The translations under genes and the position numbers were made by a program. From NCBI GenBank assembly GCA_036417435.1, contig CM070904.1, forward strand, positions 65,564,908-65,628,907: a stretch of 64,000 nucleotides of DNA. The letters are read 5' to 3'. The DNA is from Inia geoffrensis. Its lineage: Eukaryota; Chordata; Mammalia; Artiodactyla; Iniidae. Positions 34,573 to 45,424 of the stretch are shown piece by piece. Within the stretch, counting starts at the first letter, position 1. Every line of letters begins with the position of its first letter. Under the pieces are notes generated by a model. The model was not told the origin of the DNA. It searched no databases and saw nothing but the letters and a program-made list of their open reading frames with translations.

Positions 34573-37531
34573 CTTATCATTACTATAGCTATTATCTGTA
34601 TTTTTATAAGCATGTGCTCATTTTATAAAATAGAAACCCCAATATGAATTATTCACTTAAAAAAAACTCCCATGAACATTCATTTTTGCTTTTTTTTGTT
34701 TTCTTCATTGTAAATGCCAACCTTAGTTGTATATGTAGTCATTTCTGTAATGAGTGATCAATTACTCATTATTCATGCATACTCAACTCTTTGTCTTTAT
34801 TTTGATGCTCTTCTAGTTAGATTTTATATTCTTCTTATTCTGTATGTATTTACTAATATTTAAAAGATTTTAACATATTAAATTGAAATATAGTCTTTTA
34901 TGAATGTATGTAAATATCTCTCAAATCTCAAAGCTTTACTAATTAAGACTATGAAACAAAGCCTTAATATAGTTAAAGAAAAATAAGAATTATCCCATAA
35001 TTCAAATACAATTTAGGAATTATTTTCATTTAATCAGCTCCCCAGGTTTACACACAAAACTTTTCCAACAGAACAGGCTGCTGCCATATGTGTTTAAATG
35101 AGATCACCATTTGGCTGCAGCTTGCTGCACAAGAAAAGCCCATTTCACAGTCTATTCACACCTGACTTTATGGCACTTCACCAAGGAAGGGCAAAACAGT
35201 TTAGACGTTCACAATAAGAACCAACTTGAACCTTATTTAACTTCCAAACCTTCTAAATTTCTTTAAGGCTCAGATAATTCCCACAAAGTCTTGCCTCACT
35301 TCCTCCCTGCACTCACCACCTGCCCTCTGGGAAATCAAACCACCTACTTACTGGAAGAAACAAACACTACTTATTTGTTTCTATACAATTTAGGGTTTCC
35401 CAGATTTTAGGAAAACTTAGAGAGGGATAAGATTTTATCTTAAAAATAGTAACTACCAACAATACCTAAGTGGGGTAATTAGTATATATACTTAATATTC
35501 ATTTTCTACCCATATAAACTCTGTATGCCAATAGATGAAAAAAAAAGAGGAAAAAGCATGAATTATAATGATACTGTTATAGGGTTGATTTTCATGCATG
35601 GCTTGGAATATTGTATTTTATTCACTACTTTTAGGAAAAACATATAGGTTCTCATATAATTAACAAAAACCATATTAACTAAAAACCATTAACAAATGCT
35701 AAATGGAAGTATAAGTTTTGTCTAAACTACTCAGTGGTAGAGAATGTTTAACAGATACCTTCTAAATAACAATGCTAAAATTACACCTTATACATATTTG
35801 TGGGTACTTTCATTTTATCTTATGCCCATATCTGCACCATTCTGCTAAATAAGTCAAATTTATACAGAAGTAGGACATATTTAAATGTAAACCCTACAAA
35901 ATGTTGAAGGCAGGAAGGAAATGGTGAAATAGGTGATCATATAATATCCAGAGTACTTAGGCTAAAAATGGAAGGATCAGTGAAGTACTCTGTCATGATC
36001 TAAATCCCCACGTTTGCTCTCTGATCAGAAATGAAACTGATTAACGACAGGACAAACCCTGACAGAGCAGCTATTTGTAAAGGTAATTCACAGCTATATA
36101 AACGCAGGGCTTAACCTTAAGCACCAAAGATCAACCACTGATAGTGTCCTGTTGTCTGTACAAGGATTGGTCTAGCCACAAAAATGTATTTTTGCTTTGG
36201 AAATCGTTTCACCTCATGGATACATTCCCCGCAAATTTTGTCTGTCTTGTCCAATGGGTATAGTCAATGTCTCAGAGGACAGATATAATCATAGGGAAAA
36301 AAAGAAGTGTACAAGTATAAATTTGGTAGAATTAATAAAGGAAAATAATGTAAGAAGAAAAGGATGTTTTTGCTTCAGTAATATTTCTAACCCCCAAAAT
36401 AAATTTGTTTGTTAAATCAAGATCAAAACAAACTATATTTGATATATATGTATATATATATGTATATATATATATAGATATATATATAATGTTTGTTTTA
36501 TCTAGAATCATTTCTTTTCCCTCTTTATTTTTTTCTTTCAATTTTTATGTCTTAGTATTTACTTTCTGTATTTGGCTGACTGTTTCCCTGTGATATAATT
36601 TAACATGCTTTTTTAATATTTTGACTTACTGTAAACTGGTAGTTAAATTTATGGAATCAATTTGACTGAGGTTGGAGTTCCTTTTTATCACCTTTAATTT
36701 GAAGGAATTGTGTTGACATAGAAATAAACAGGCCAATGTTAAGCAGACTTCCATTAATGGTTTCTTTTATTGTTGATGGGAGGGTTGGGAATCAACTTCA
36801 GACCATCTCCACTCAAATCAGTGACAGTATTCAAAACACTAAGACTGAATCGCAACAGTGATACCTTTGTATGTCTCCATACATTTCCATTTCAGAGAGT
36901 GGGTTTCATTTTTTCTCGAGTATTCTATGGGCAGTGGAGCTTGGGATTTTTGACCCTGGGCTGAATATTCAGAAAATGGGGGGATAAAAAGAAAGAAGAT
37001 GAAGACTGAGTTGAGTCTAAGCCTTTTGGAATATAATTTGGCCAGCTATTGAGTCTAGTCTACTTTTGAATACTTTGAACTTTTTAGAAGAGAAAATAGG
37101 ATGTTCTTTGCTCTCACTAGTGTCTCAATGCTAACTCAGTGCCTGGCTTTGCTGATGCTATTGTCAGAGTAAGAGGATCAGCCAATCTTCTTTTTATTCT
37201 CATTGCCTTTTCAGCTTCTTCCTAACCCCTTTCACCAACCCTAGATCATAAATAGATCAGCTCAATCTAAGGGGAAGGCAAAGAACTACTAAACCAGAGC
37301 CTGGTGTATTGAGTCAGTGCATGCTCCAAATGATTTAGGGGTAAAGCTCATAACACATTTTTCTCTTCCTCCATCTGTTTCTCTCTAAATCTGTGGATAG
37401 CACTGCTGTGTTATGGCAAAAGAAATCCTGGAGCAAATACAAACAAATTATCATGTATTTTGCAATGTACACCTAATCAACATTGGGTAATTTTCTCAAA
37501 TATCAGAAAGATTAGCAAATCTTTGTATTGC
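34573..37531. other. unassigned sequence, possibly in part conserved non-coding
   Basis: No repeat family recognised in about 3 kb, other than a TA microsatellite at 36438-36489. The block 35035-35350 is less AT-rich and free of visible repeats, so it may be worth a conservation check. No exon was recognised. Confidence 0.4.
36438..36489. repeat. (TA)n microsatellite with TG interruptions
   Basis: A run of TA units interrupted by TG and GA steps (tatatatgtatatatatatg and similar). The open frames over it, which give alternating Tyr and Ile, are artefacts of the repeat. Confidence 0.9.
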
Positions 37532-37540
37532 TGCACTTTT

Positions 37541-37662
37541 TTTTTTTTTTGGCTGTGCCACACAGCTTGCAGGATCTTAGTTCGCACACCAAGGACTGAA
37601 CCTGGGCCCTCAGTAGTGAAAAAGCGCAGAGTCCTAACCACTGGACCGCCAGGGAATTCCCT
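37541..37662 (-). repeat. short CHR-family SINE, antisense
   Basis: A T run and ggctgtgccacacagcttgc are followed by aggatcttagttcgcacacc and the reversed head taaccactggaccgccaggg. The 9-bp word tgcactttt occurs on both sides (37532-37540 and 37665-37673), a likely target duplication. Confidence 0.85.
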
Positions 37663-37799
37663 GTTGCACTTTTAAATGCATCTTTAATTGAATTTTTTTT
37701 GCTTAAATGTTCATGAATTGAAGAAAAATCATGTTTTTAAAAAAACTTTGAGTATCTCACATTTAAATTTGTCATTGTTTTTTGGAAACATAATTCTTT

Positions 37800-38203
37800 T
37801 CTTTTCTTTTTGCTTTTATTTTTATTTATTTATTTATTTTTAAACATCTTTATTGGGGTAAAATTGCTCTACAATGGTGTGTCAGTTTCTACTTTATAAC
37901 AAAGTGAGTCAGTTATATATATACAGAGGTTCACATATTTCTTCCCTCTTGCGTCTCCCTCCTTCCCTCCCTCCCACCCCTCCAGGCAGTCACAAAGCAC
38001 CGAGCTGATGATATCCCTGTGCCACGCGGCTGCTTCCCACTAGCTATCTACCTTACGTTTGTTAGTATATATATGTCCATGCCCCTCCCCCGCCCTCTCA
38101 TAGCTCACCCCTCCCCCTCCCCATATCCTCAAGTCCGTTCTCCAGTAGGTCTGTGTCTTTATTCCTGTCTTACCCCTAGGTTCTTCATAACATTTTTTTT
38201 TTC
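37800..38203 (-). repeat. L1 3'UTR and A-rich tail
   Basis: Reading the minus strand, the 3'UTR ends with a polyadenylation-type ccaataaagatg followed by the A-rich tail (with repeated AAAT). On the plus strand it shows acaatggtgtgtcagtttct and cacaaagcaccgagctgatg, the reversed words found in other L1 3' ends of this window. The C/T-rich part at 37940-38000 is the reversed purine stretch of the 3'UTR. Confidence 0.9.
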
Positions 38204-41200
38204 TTAAATTCCATATATATGTGTTAGCATACGGTATTTGTCTTTCTCTTTCTGACCTACTTCACTCTGTATGACAGACTCGAGGTCTATCCACCTCATT
38301 ACAAATAGCTCAATTTCGTTTCTTTTTAACGCTGAGTAATATTCCGTTGTGTATATGTGCCACATCTTCTTTATCCATTCATCTGACGATGGGCACTTAG
38401 GTTGTTTCCATCTCCGGGCTATTGTAAATAGTGCTGCAATGAACATTTTGGTACATGACTCTTTTTGAATTATGGTTTTCTCAGGGTATGTGCCCAGTAG
38501 TGGGATTGCTGGGTCATATGGTAGTTCTATTTTTAGTTTTTTAAGGAACCTCCATGCTGTTCTCCATAGTGGCTGAACCAATTCACATTCCCACCAGCAG
38601 TGCAAGAGGGTTCCCTTTTCTCCACACCGTCTCCAGCATTTATTGTTTGTAGATTTTTTGATGATGGCCATTCTGACTGGTGTGAGATGATATCTCATTG
38701 TAGTTTTGATTTGCATTTCTCTAATGATTAATGATGTTGAGCATTCTTCATGCGTTTGTTGGCAGTCTGCATATCTTCTTTGGAGAAATGTCTATTTAGG
38801 TCTTCTGCCCATTTTTGGATTGGGTTGTTTGTTTTTTTGTTATTGAGCTGCATGAGCTGCTTATAACTTTTGGAGATTAATCCTTTGTCATTTGCTTCAT
38901 TTGCAAATATTTTCTCCCAGTCTGAGGGTTGTCTTTTAGTCTTGTTTATGGTTTCCTTTGCTGTGCAAAAGCTTTGAAGTTTCATTAGGTCCCATTTGTT
39001 TATTTTTGTTTTTATTTCCATTGCTCTAGGAGGTGGGTCAAAAAGGATCTTGCTGTGATTTATGTCATAGAGTGTTCTGCCTATGTTATCCTCTAAGAGT
39101 TTGATAGTTTCTGGCCTTACATTTAGGTCTTTAATCCATTTTGAGCTTATTTTTGTGTATGGTGTTAGAGAGTGATCTAAGCTCATACTTTTACATGTAG
39201 CTGTCCAGTTTTCCCAGCACCACTTATTGAAGAGGCTGTCCTTTCTCCACTGTATATTCCTGCCACCTTTATCAAAGATAAGGTGTCCATATGTGCATGG
39301 GTTTATCTCTGGGCTTTCTATTCTGTTCCATTGATCTATCGTTCTGTTTTTGTGCCAGTACCATACTGTCTTGATTACTGTAGCTTTGTAGTATAGTCTG
39401 AAGTCAGGGAGCCTGATTCCTCCAGCTCCGTTTTTCGCTCTCAAGATTGCTTTAGCTATTCGGGGTCTTTTGTGTTTCCATACAAATTGTGAAATTTTTT
39501 GTTCTAGTTCTGTGAAAAATGCCAGTGGCAGTTTGATAGGGATTGCATTGAATCTATAGATTGCTTTGGGTAGTAGAGTCATTTTCACAATGTTGATTCT
39601 TCCAATCCAAGAACATGGTATATCCCTCCATCTCTTTGTATCGTCTTTAATTTCTTTCATCAGTGTCTTATAATTTTCTGCATACAGGTCTTTTGTCTCC
39701 CTAGGTAGGTTTATTCCTAGGTATTTTATTCTTTTTGTTGCAATGGTAAATGGCAGTGTTTTCTGGATTTCATGTTCAGATTTTTCATCACTAGTATATA
39801 GGAATGCCAGAGATTTCTGTGCATTAATTTTGTATCCTGCTACTTTACCAAATTCATTGATTAGCTCTAGTAGTTTTCTGGTAGCATCTTTAGGATTCTC
39901 TATGTATAGTATCATGTCATCTGCAAACAGTGACAGCTTTACTTCTTCTTTTCCGATTTGGATTCCTTTTATTTCCTTTTCTTCTCTGATTGCTGTGGCT
40001 AAAACTTCCAAAACTATGTTGAATAAGAGTGGTGAGAGTGGGCAACCTTGTCTTGTTCCTGATCTTAGTGGAAATGCTTTCAGTTTTTCACCATTGAGGA
40101 TGATGTTGGCTGTGGGTTTGTCATATATGGCCTTTATTATGTTTCAGAAAGGTCCCTCTATGCCTACTTTCTGTAGGGTTTTTATCATAAATGGGTGTTG
40201 AATTTTGTCAAAAGCTATCTCTGCATCTATTGAGATGATCATATGGTTTTTCTCCTTCAATTTGTTAATATGGTGTATCACATTGATAGATTTGCGTATA
40301 TTGAAGAATCCTTGCACTCCTGGAATAAACCCCACTTGATCATGGTGTATGATCCTTTTAATGTGCTGCTGGATTCTGTTTGCTAGTATTTTGTTGAGGA
40401 TTTTTGCATCTATGTTCATCAGTGATATTGGCCTGTAGTTTTCTTTCTTTGTGACATCCTTGTCTGGTTTTGGTATCAAGGTGATGGTGGCCTCGTAGAA
40501 GGAATTGGGGAGTGTTCCTCCCTCTGCTATGTTTTGGAAGAGTTTGAGAAGGATAGGTGTTAGCTCTTCTCTAAATGCTTGATAGAATTCGGCTGTGAAG
40601 CCATCTGGTCCTGGGCTTCTGTTTGTTGGAAGATTTTTAATCACAGTTTCAATTTCAGTGTTTGTGATTGGTCTGTTCATATTTTCTATTTCTTCCTGAT
40701 TCAGTCTTGGTAGTTTGTGCATTTCTAAGAATGTGTCCATTTCTTCCAGATTGTCCATTTTATTGGCATAGAGTTGCTTGTAGTAATCTCTCATGATGAT
40801 TTTTATTTCTGCAGTGTCAGTTGTTACTTCTCCTTTTTCATTCTAATTCTATTGATTTGAGACTTCTCCCTTTTTTTTCTGATGATTCTGGCTAATGGTT
40901 TATCTATTTTGTTTATCTTCTCAGAGAACCAGCTTTTAGTTTTATTGATCTTTGCTATTGTTTCCTTCATTTCTTTTTCATTTATTTCTGATCTGATCTT
41001 TATGATTTCTTTCCTTCTGCTAAATTTGGGGGTTTTTTGTTCTTCTTTCTCTAATTGCTTTAGGTGTAAGGTTAGGTTGTTTATTCGAGATGTTTCCTGC
41101 TTCTTAAGGTGGGCTTGTATTGCTATAAAATTCCCTCTTAGAACTGCTTTTGCTGCATCCCATAGGTTTTGGGTCGTTGTGTCTCCATTGTCATTTGTTT

Positions 41201-42019
41201 CTAGGTAGTTTTTAATTTCCTCTTTGATTTCTTCAGTGATCACTTCATTATTGAGTAGTGTATTGTTTAGCCTCCATGTGTTTGTATTTTTTATAGATCT
41301 TTTCCTGTAATTGATATCTAGTCTCATGGTGTTGTGGTCGGAAAAGATACTTGATACAATTTCAATTTTCTTAAATTTACCAAGGCTTGATTTGTGACCC
41401 AAGATATGATCTATCCTGGAGAATGTTCCATGAGCACTTGAGAAAAATGTGTATTCTGTTGTTTTTGGATGGAGTGTCCTATAAATATCAATTAAGTCCA
41501 TCTTTTTAATGTATCATTTAAAGCTTGTGTTTCCTTATTTATTTTCATTTTGGATGATCTGTCCATTGGTGAAAGTGGGGTGTTGAAGTCCCCTACTATG
41601 AATGTATTAATGTCGATTTCCCCTTTTATGGCTGTTAGTTTTTGCCTTATGTATTGAGGTGCTCCTATGTTAGGTGCATAAATATTTACAATTGTTATAT
41701 CTTCTTCTTGGACCGATCCCTTAATCATTATGTAGTGTCCTTCTTTGTCTCTTCTAATAGTCTTTATTTTAAAGTCTATTTTGTCTGATATGAGAATTGC
41801 TACTCCAGCTTTCTTTTGGTTTCCATTTGCATGGAATATCTTTTTCCATCCCCTTACTTTCAGTCTGTATGTGTCTCTAGGTCTGAAGTGGGTCTCTTGT
41901 AGACAGCATATATATGGGTCTTGTTTTTGTATCCATTCAGCCAATCTGTGTCTTTTGGTGGGATCATTTAGTCCATTTACATTTAAGGTAATTATTGATA
42001 TGTATGTTCCTATTCCCAT
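38204..42019 (-). pseudogene. L1 ORF2 (endonuclease-reverse transcriptase), broken
   Basis: The family protein nicks DNA and copies L1 RNA at the nick. The start ATG at 42019 and the stop at 38204-38206 span about 1270 codons, the usual length. In order: an endonuclease domain with LNVNGLN, CCLQETHF, VGDFNTPLSPMDRSS and a SDHNTM motif; a reverse transcriptase with [23 protein letters not shown] and the active-site motif LFADDMILY; and a Cys-rich tail with [18 protein letters not shown]. There are frame changes between 41492 and 41513 (within or just after the endonuclease), near 40824, and near 38720. A TGA at 40144-40146 also truncates the frame, after GIEGPF. The DAEIAFDK segment has Ile where Lys is usual. 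No single product can therefore be made. The breaks are inferred from the sequence as given; assembly errors in a repeat cannot be excluded. Confidence 0.92.
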
Positions 42020-42077
42020 TTTCTAAATTGTTTTGGGTTCGTTGTTATAGGTCTTTTCCTTCTCTTGTGTTTCTTGT

Positions 42078-42977
42078 CTAGAGAAGTTCCTTTAGCAGTT
42101 GTTGTAAAGCTGGTTTGGCGGTGCTGAACTCTCTCAGCTTTTGCTTGTCTGTAAAGGTTTTAATTTCTCCATCAAATCTGAATGAGATCTTTGCTGGGTA
42201 GAGTAATCGTGGTTGCAGTTGCAGGCTTTTCTCCTTCATCACTTTCAGTATGTCCTGCCACTCCCTTCTGGCTTGCAGAGTTTCTGCTGAGAGATCAGCT
42301 GTTAGCCTTATGGGGATTCCCTTGTGTGTTATTTGTTTTTTTTCCCTTGCTGCTTTTAATATGCTTTCTTTGTATTTAATTTTTGAGAGTTTGATTAATA
42401 TGTGTCTTGGTGTATTTCTCCTTGGGTTTATCCTGTATGGGACTCTCTCTGCTTCCTGGACTTGGTTAACTATTTCCTTTCCCATATTAGGGAAGTTTTC
42501 AACTATAATCTCTTCAAATATTTTCTCAGTCCCTTTCTTTTTCTCTTCTTCTTCTGGAACCCCTATAATTAGAATGTTGGTGCGTTTAATGTTGTCCCAG
42601 AGGTCTCTGAGACTGTCCTCAGTTCTTTTCATTCTTTTTTCTTTATTCTGCTCTGCAGTAGTTATTTCCACTATTTTATCTTCCAGGTCACTTATCCGTT
42701 CTTCTGCCTCAGTTATTCTGCTATTGATCCCATCTAGAGTACTTTTAATTTAATTTATTGTGTTGTTCATCATTGCTTGTTTCGTCTTTAGTTCTTCAAG
42801 GCCCTTGTTAATTGTTTCTTGCATTTTGTCCATTCTATTCCCAAGATTTTGGATCATCTTTACTATGATTATTCTGAATTCTTTTTCAGGTAGACTGCCT
42901 ATTACCTCTTCATTTGTTAGGTCTGGTGCATTTTTATCTTGCTCCTTCATCTGCTGTGTGTTTTTCTGTCTTCTCAT
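42078..42977 (-). pseudogene. L1 ORF1 (RNA-binding chaperone), one in-frame stop
   Basis: ORF1 proteins form trimers through a coiled coil and bind L1 RNA. The frame from the ATG at 42977 has an N-terminal Lys/Gln-rich part, then a heptad-rich coiled coil (KMIQNLGNRMDKMQETINKG), then a TAA at 42750-42752. The same frame continues without a shift to 42078, with the RNA-recognition-like region (NILIIGVPEEEEKKKG), NPRRNTPRHILIKL, and the C-terminal domain with RLTADLSAETLQARREW and FTDKQKLREFSTAKPAL. Apart from the one stop it is open for about 299 codons. Upstream of the ATG the frame stays open for some codons, ending in an A run at 43009-43023, so the true start may lie further up. The stop is close to the end of the coiled coil. 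Confidence 0.92.
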
Positions 42978-43502
42978 TTTCCTTATCTTACTGTGTTTGG
43001 GGTCTCCCTTTTTTTTTTTTTTAGGCTGCAGGTTCGTAGTTCCCGTTGTTTTTGATGTCTGCCTCCAGTGACTAAGGTTGGTCTAGTGGGTTGTGTATGC
43101 TTCCTGGTGGAGGGGACTAGTGCTTGTGTTCTCGTGGATGAGGCTGGATCTTGTCTCTCTAGTGGGCAGGTCCACGTCTGGTGGTGTGTTTTGGGGTGTC
43201 TCTGGACTTATAATTTTAGGCAGCCTCTCTGTTAATGGGTGGGGTTGTGTTTCTGTTTTGCTAGTTGTTTGGCATAGGTTGTCCAGCACTGTAGCTTGCT
43301 GGCCGTTGAGTGAAGCTGGGTGCTGGTGTTAAGGTGGAGATCCCTGGGAGATTTTTGCCGTTTGATATTATGTGGTGCTGGGAGGTCTCTTGTGGACCAG
43401 TGTCCTGAAGCTGGCTCTCCCCACTCAGAAGCTTAGTCCTGATTCCTGGCTGGAGCAGCAAGAACCTTTCATCCTCACGGCTCAGATTAAAAGGGAGAGA
43501 AA

Positions 43503-43680
43503 GTAGAAAGAACTAGTAGAAGTAGGAAGATAGAAAGAAAGAAGGAAAGGAGGGAAGGAAGGAAGGGAGGTAGAAAGGAAGGAGGGAAGGAAGGAAGAAA
43601 GAAAGAAGAAAAGAAGGCAAGAAGGAAAGAAAGTAGGGAGGGAGGAAGGAAGGAAGGAAGGAAGGAAGGAAGGAAAAAAG
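43503..43680. repeat. GGAA/GAAA purine microsatellite in L1 5'UTR
   Basis: About 180 bases of G and A (gaaggaaggagggaaggaag and similar), with a few T and C. It probably varies in length between copies and individuals. Confidence 0.9.
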
Positions 43681-43768
43681 ACAGAAAGTAGATACAGTAA
43701 AACAGAATGAAGTAAAGTATAATAAAGTTATTGAATTAAAACATAATTATTTAGGGGAAAAAATAAAG

Positions 43769-43930
43769 GGACGGATAGAACCTTAGGGCAAATGGCGGAA
43801 GCCATGCTATACAGACAAAATCTTACACTGAAGCTTACACATACACCCTCACGAAAAGAGGTAAAGGGGAAAAAATCATAAATCTTGCTTTCAAGGACCA
43901 CCTCCTCCACTTGGGATGATTCGTTGTCTA
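43769..43930. repeat. L1 5'UTR direct repeat, unit 1
   Basis: Begins ggacggatagaaccttaggg, contains gctatacagacaaaatctta, and ends at ttgtcta. It is matched by unit 2, 278 bases further right. Confidence 0.9.
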
Positions 43931-44046
43931 AAGGAGGGAAGGAAAGAAAGAAAGAAGGAAAGTAAAGTATAATAGAATTATGAAAGTTAATTATTAAGAA
44001 AAAAAAAATTTTTTAAGAAAAAAAGGAATAAAAAGAAAAAACCAAT

Positions 44047-44207
44047 GGACGGATAGAACCCTAGGACAAATGGTGGAAGCAAAGCTATACAGACAAGATC
44101 TCAAAGAGAAGCATACACATACACATTCACAAAAAGAGGAAAAAGGGGAAAAAATCAGATCTTGCATACGAAGTCCACCACCTCAATTTGGGATGAGTCA
44201 CTGTCTA
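44047..44207. repeat. L1 5'UTR direct repeat, unit 2
   Basis: Begins ggacggatagaaccctagga, contains gctatacagacaagatctca, and ends at ctgtcta. It matches unit 1 through almost its whole length with scattered differences; the spacer between them is purine-rich. Confidence 0.9.
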
Positions 44208-44675
44208 TTCATGTATTCCACAGAAGCAGGGTACATCAAGCTGATTGTGGAGCTTTAATCCGCGGCTTCTGAAGCTGCTGGGAGAGATTTCCCGTTCACT
44301 TCTTTGTTCTCACAGCTCCCAGGGTCTCAGCTTTGGATTTGGCCCTGCCTCTGCGTGTAGGTCGCTGGAGGGCGTCTGTTTTTCACTCAGACAGGACAGG
44401 GTTAAAGGAGCCTCTGACTCGGGGGCTCTGGCGCACTCAGGCCGAGGGGGGAGAGGGGCACGGCGTGCGGGGCGGGCCTGCGGCAGCAGAGGCCGGCGTG
44501 ACGTTGCACCAGCCTGAGGCCCGCCGTGTGTTCTCCCTGGGAAGATGTCACTGGATCCCGGGAACCTGGCAGTGGCGGGCTGCGCAGGCTCCCCGGAAGA
44601 GGGGTGTGGATATTGACCTGTGCTCGTACACAGGCCCCTTGGTGGCGGCAGCAGCAGCCTTAGCGTCTCCCGCCC

Positions 44676-44760
44676 GTCTCTGGGGTCCGCGCTTTTAGCC
44701 GCGGCTCGCGCCGGTCTCTGAGGACCGGGCTTTTAGCCGCAGCTCGCGCCGGTCTCTGGA
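44676..44760. repeat. 38-bp tandem repeat in CpG-rich L1 promoter
   Basis: The word gtctctg recurs at 44676, 44714 and 44752, exactly 38 bases apart. The two complete units share cttttagccgcggctcgcgc and cttttagccgcagctcgcgc; a third is only partial. They lie in the CpG-rich part of the 5'UTR. Confidence 0.9.
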
Positions 44761-45388
44761 GCTCCTTTAAGCAGCGCTCTTAAACCCCTCTACTCGCGCA
44801 TCAGGAAACAAAGAGGGAAGGAAAAGTCTCTTGCCTCTTCGGCAGGTGCAGACTTTTCCCCGGACTCCCTCCCGGCTAACCGTGGTGCACTACCCCCTTC
44901 AGGCTATGTTCAAGCCGCCAACCCCAGTCCTTTCCCTGCGCTCCGGAGCCTTAGCTCGCAGCCCCGCCCGCCCCGGCGGGTGAGCCGACAAGCCTCTCGG
45001 GCTGGTGAGTGCCGGTCGGCACCGATCCTCTATGCGGGAATCTCTCCGCTTTCCCCTCCGCACCCCTGTTGCTGTGCTCTCCTTTGCGGCTCCGAAGCTC
45101 CCCCCTCCACCTCCCGCAGTCTCCTCCTGCGAAGGGGCTTCCTAGTGTGTGGAGACTTTTCCTCCTTCAGAGCTCCCTCCCACTGGTGCAGGTGCGCCGT
45201 CCCTATTCTTTTGTCTCTTTTTTCTTTTTTTCTTTTGCCCTACCCAGGTACGTGGGGAGTTTCTTGCCTTTTGGGAGGTCTGAGGTCTTTTGCCAGCCTT
45301 CAGTAGGTGTTCTGTAAGAGTTGTTCCACGTGTAGATGTATTTCTGGTGTATCTGTGGGGAGGAAGGTGATCTCCGTGTCTTACTCTT

Positions 45389-45398
45389 CCGCCATCTT
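45389..45398 (-). promoter_or_regulatory. YY1-type site at L1 5' end
   Basis: The minus strand reads AAGATGGCGG just inside the 5' end (plus strand ccgccatctt). The AAGATGGC core at this place is a YY1 site in human L1, where it sets the transcription start. The older L1 at 46976 has AAGATGG at the same relative position. Confidence 0.6.
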
Positions 45399-45424
45399 CC
45401 AAGAAGTTGGAAACATAATTCTTT

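Larger units (their letters stand above)
42978..45406 (-). promoter_or_regulatory. L1 5'UTR with internal promoter region
   Basis: On the minus strand the element begins cttggaagatggcggaagag at 45404. The first 1.1 kb (about 44250-45390) is visibly GC- and CpG-rich in a window that is otherwise AT-rich, as expected of an internal L1 promoter. The next part (about 43480-44230) contains GGAA/GAAA runs and two copies of a 160-bp unit. The part next to ORF1 (42978-43480) is less distinctive. Family knowledge says that such regions drive transcription and are usually methylated; nothing here shows activity. Confidence 0.8.
37782..45424 (-). mobile_element. full-length LINE-1 with perfect 18-bp target duplication
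   Basis: The word ttggaaacataattcttt at 37782-37799 recurs at 45407-45424. Between them lies a complete L1 on the minus strand: a 2.4-kb 5'UTR, ORF1, a 57-bp spacer, ORF2, a 3'UTR, the signal ccaataaagatg and an A-rich tail containing AAAT units. The body is about 7.6 kb, longer than human L1 mainly because of the 5'UTR. The perfect duplication and the many CpGs kept in the 5'UTR suggest a fairly recent insertion, although both ORFs are now broken. The tail near 37800-37850 is not a pure A run, as is usual after some ageing. Confidence 0.95.

Noticed and set aside
44245..45320. Several GC-rich open frames and an apparent CpG island, suggesting a host gene promoter
   Set aside because: The region lies within the L1 target duplications and is the L1 5'UTR; the open frames follow from high GC content with few stops.
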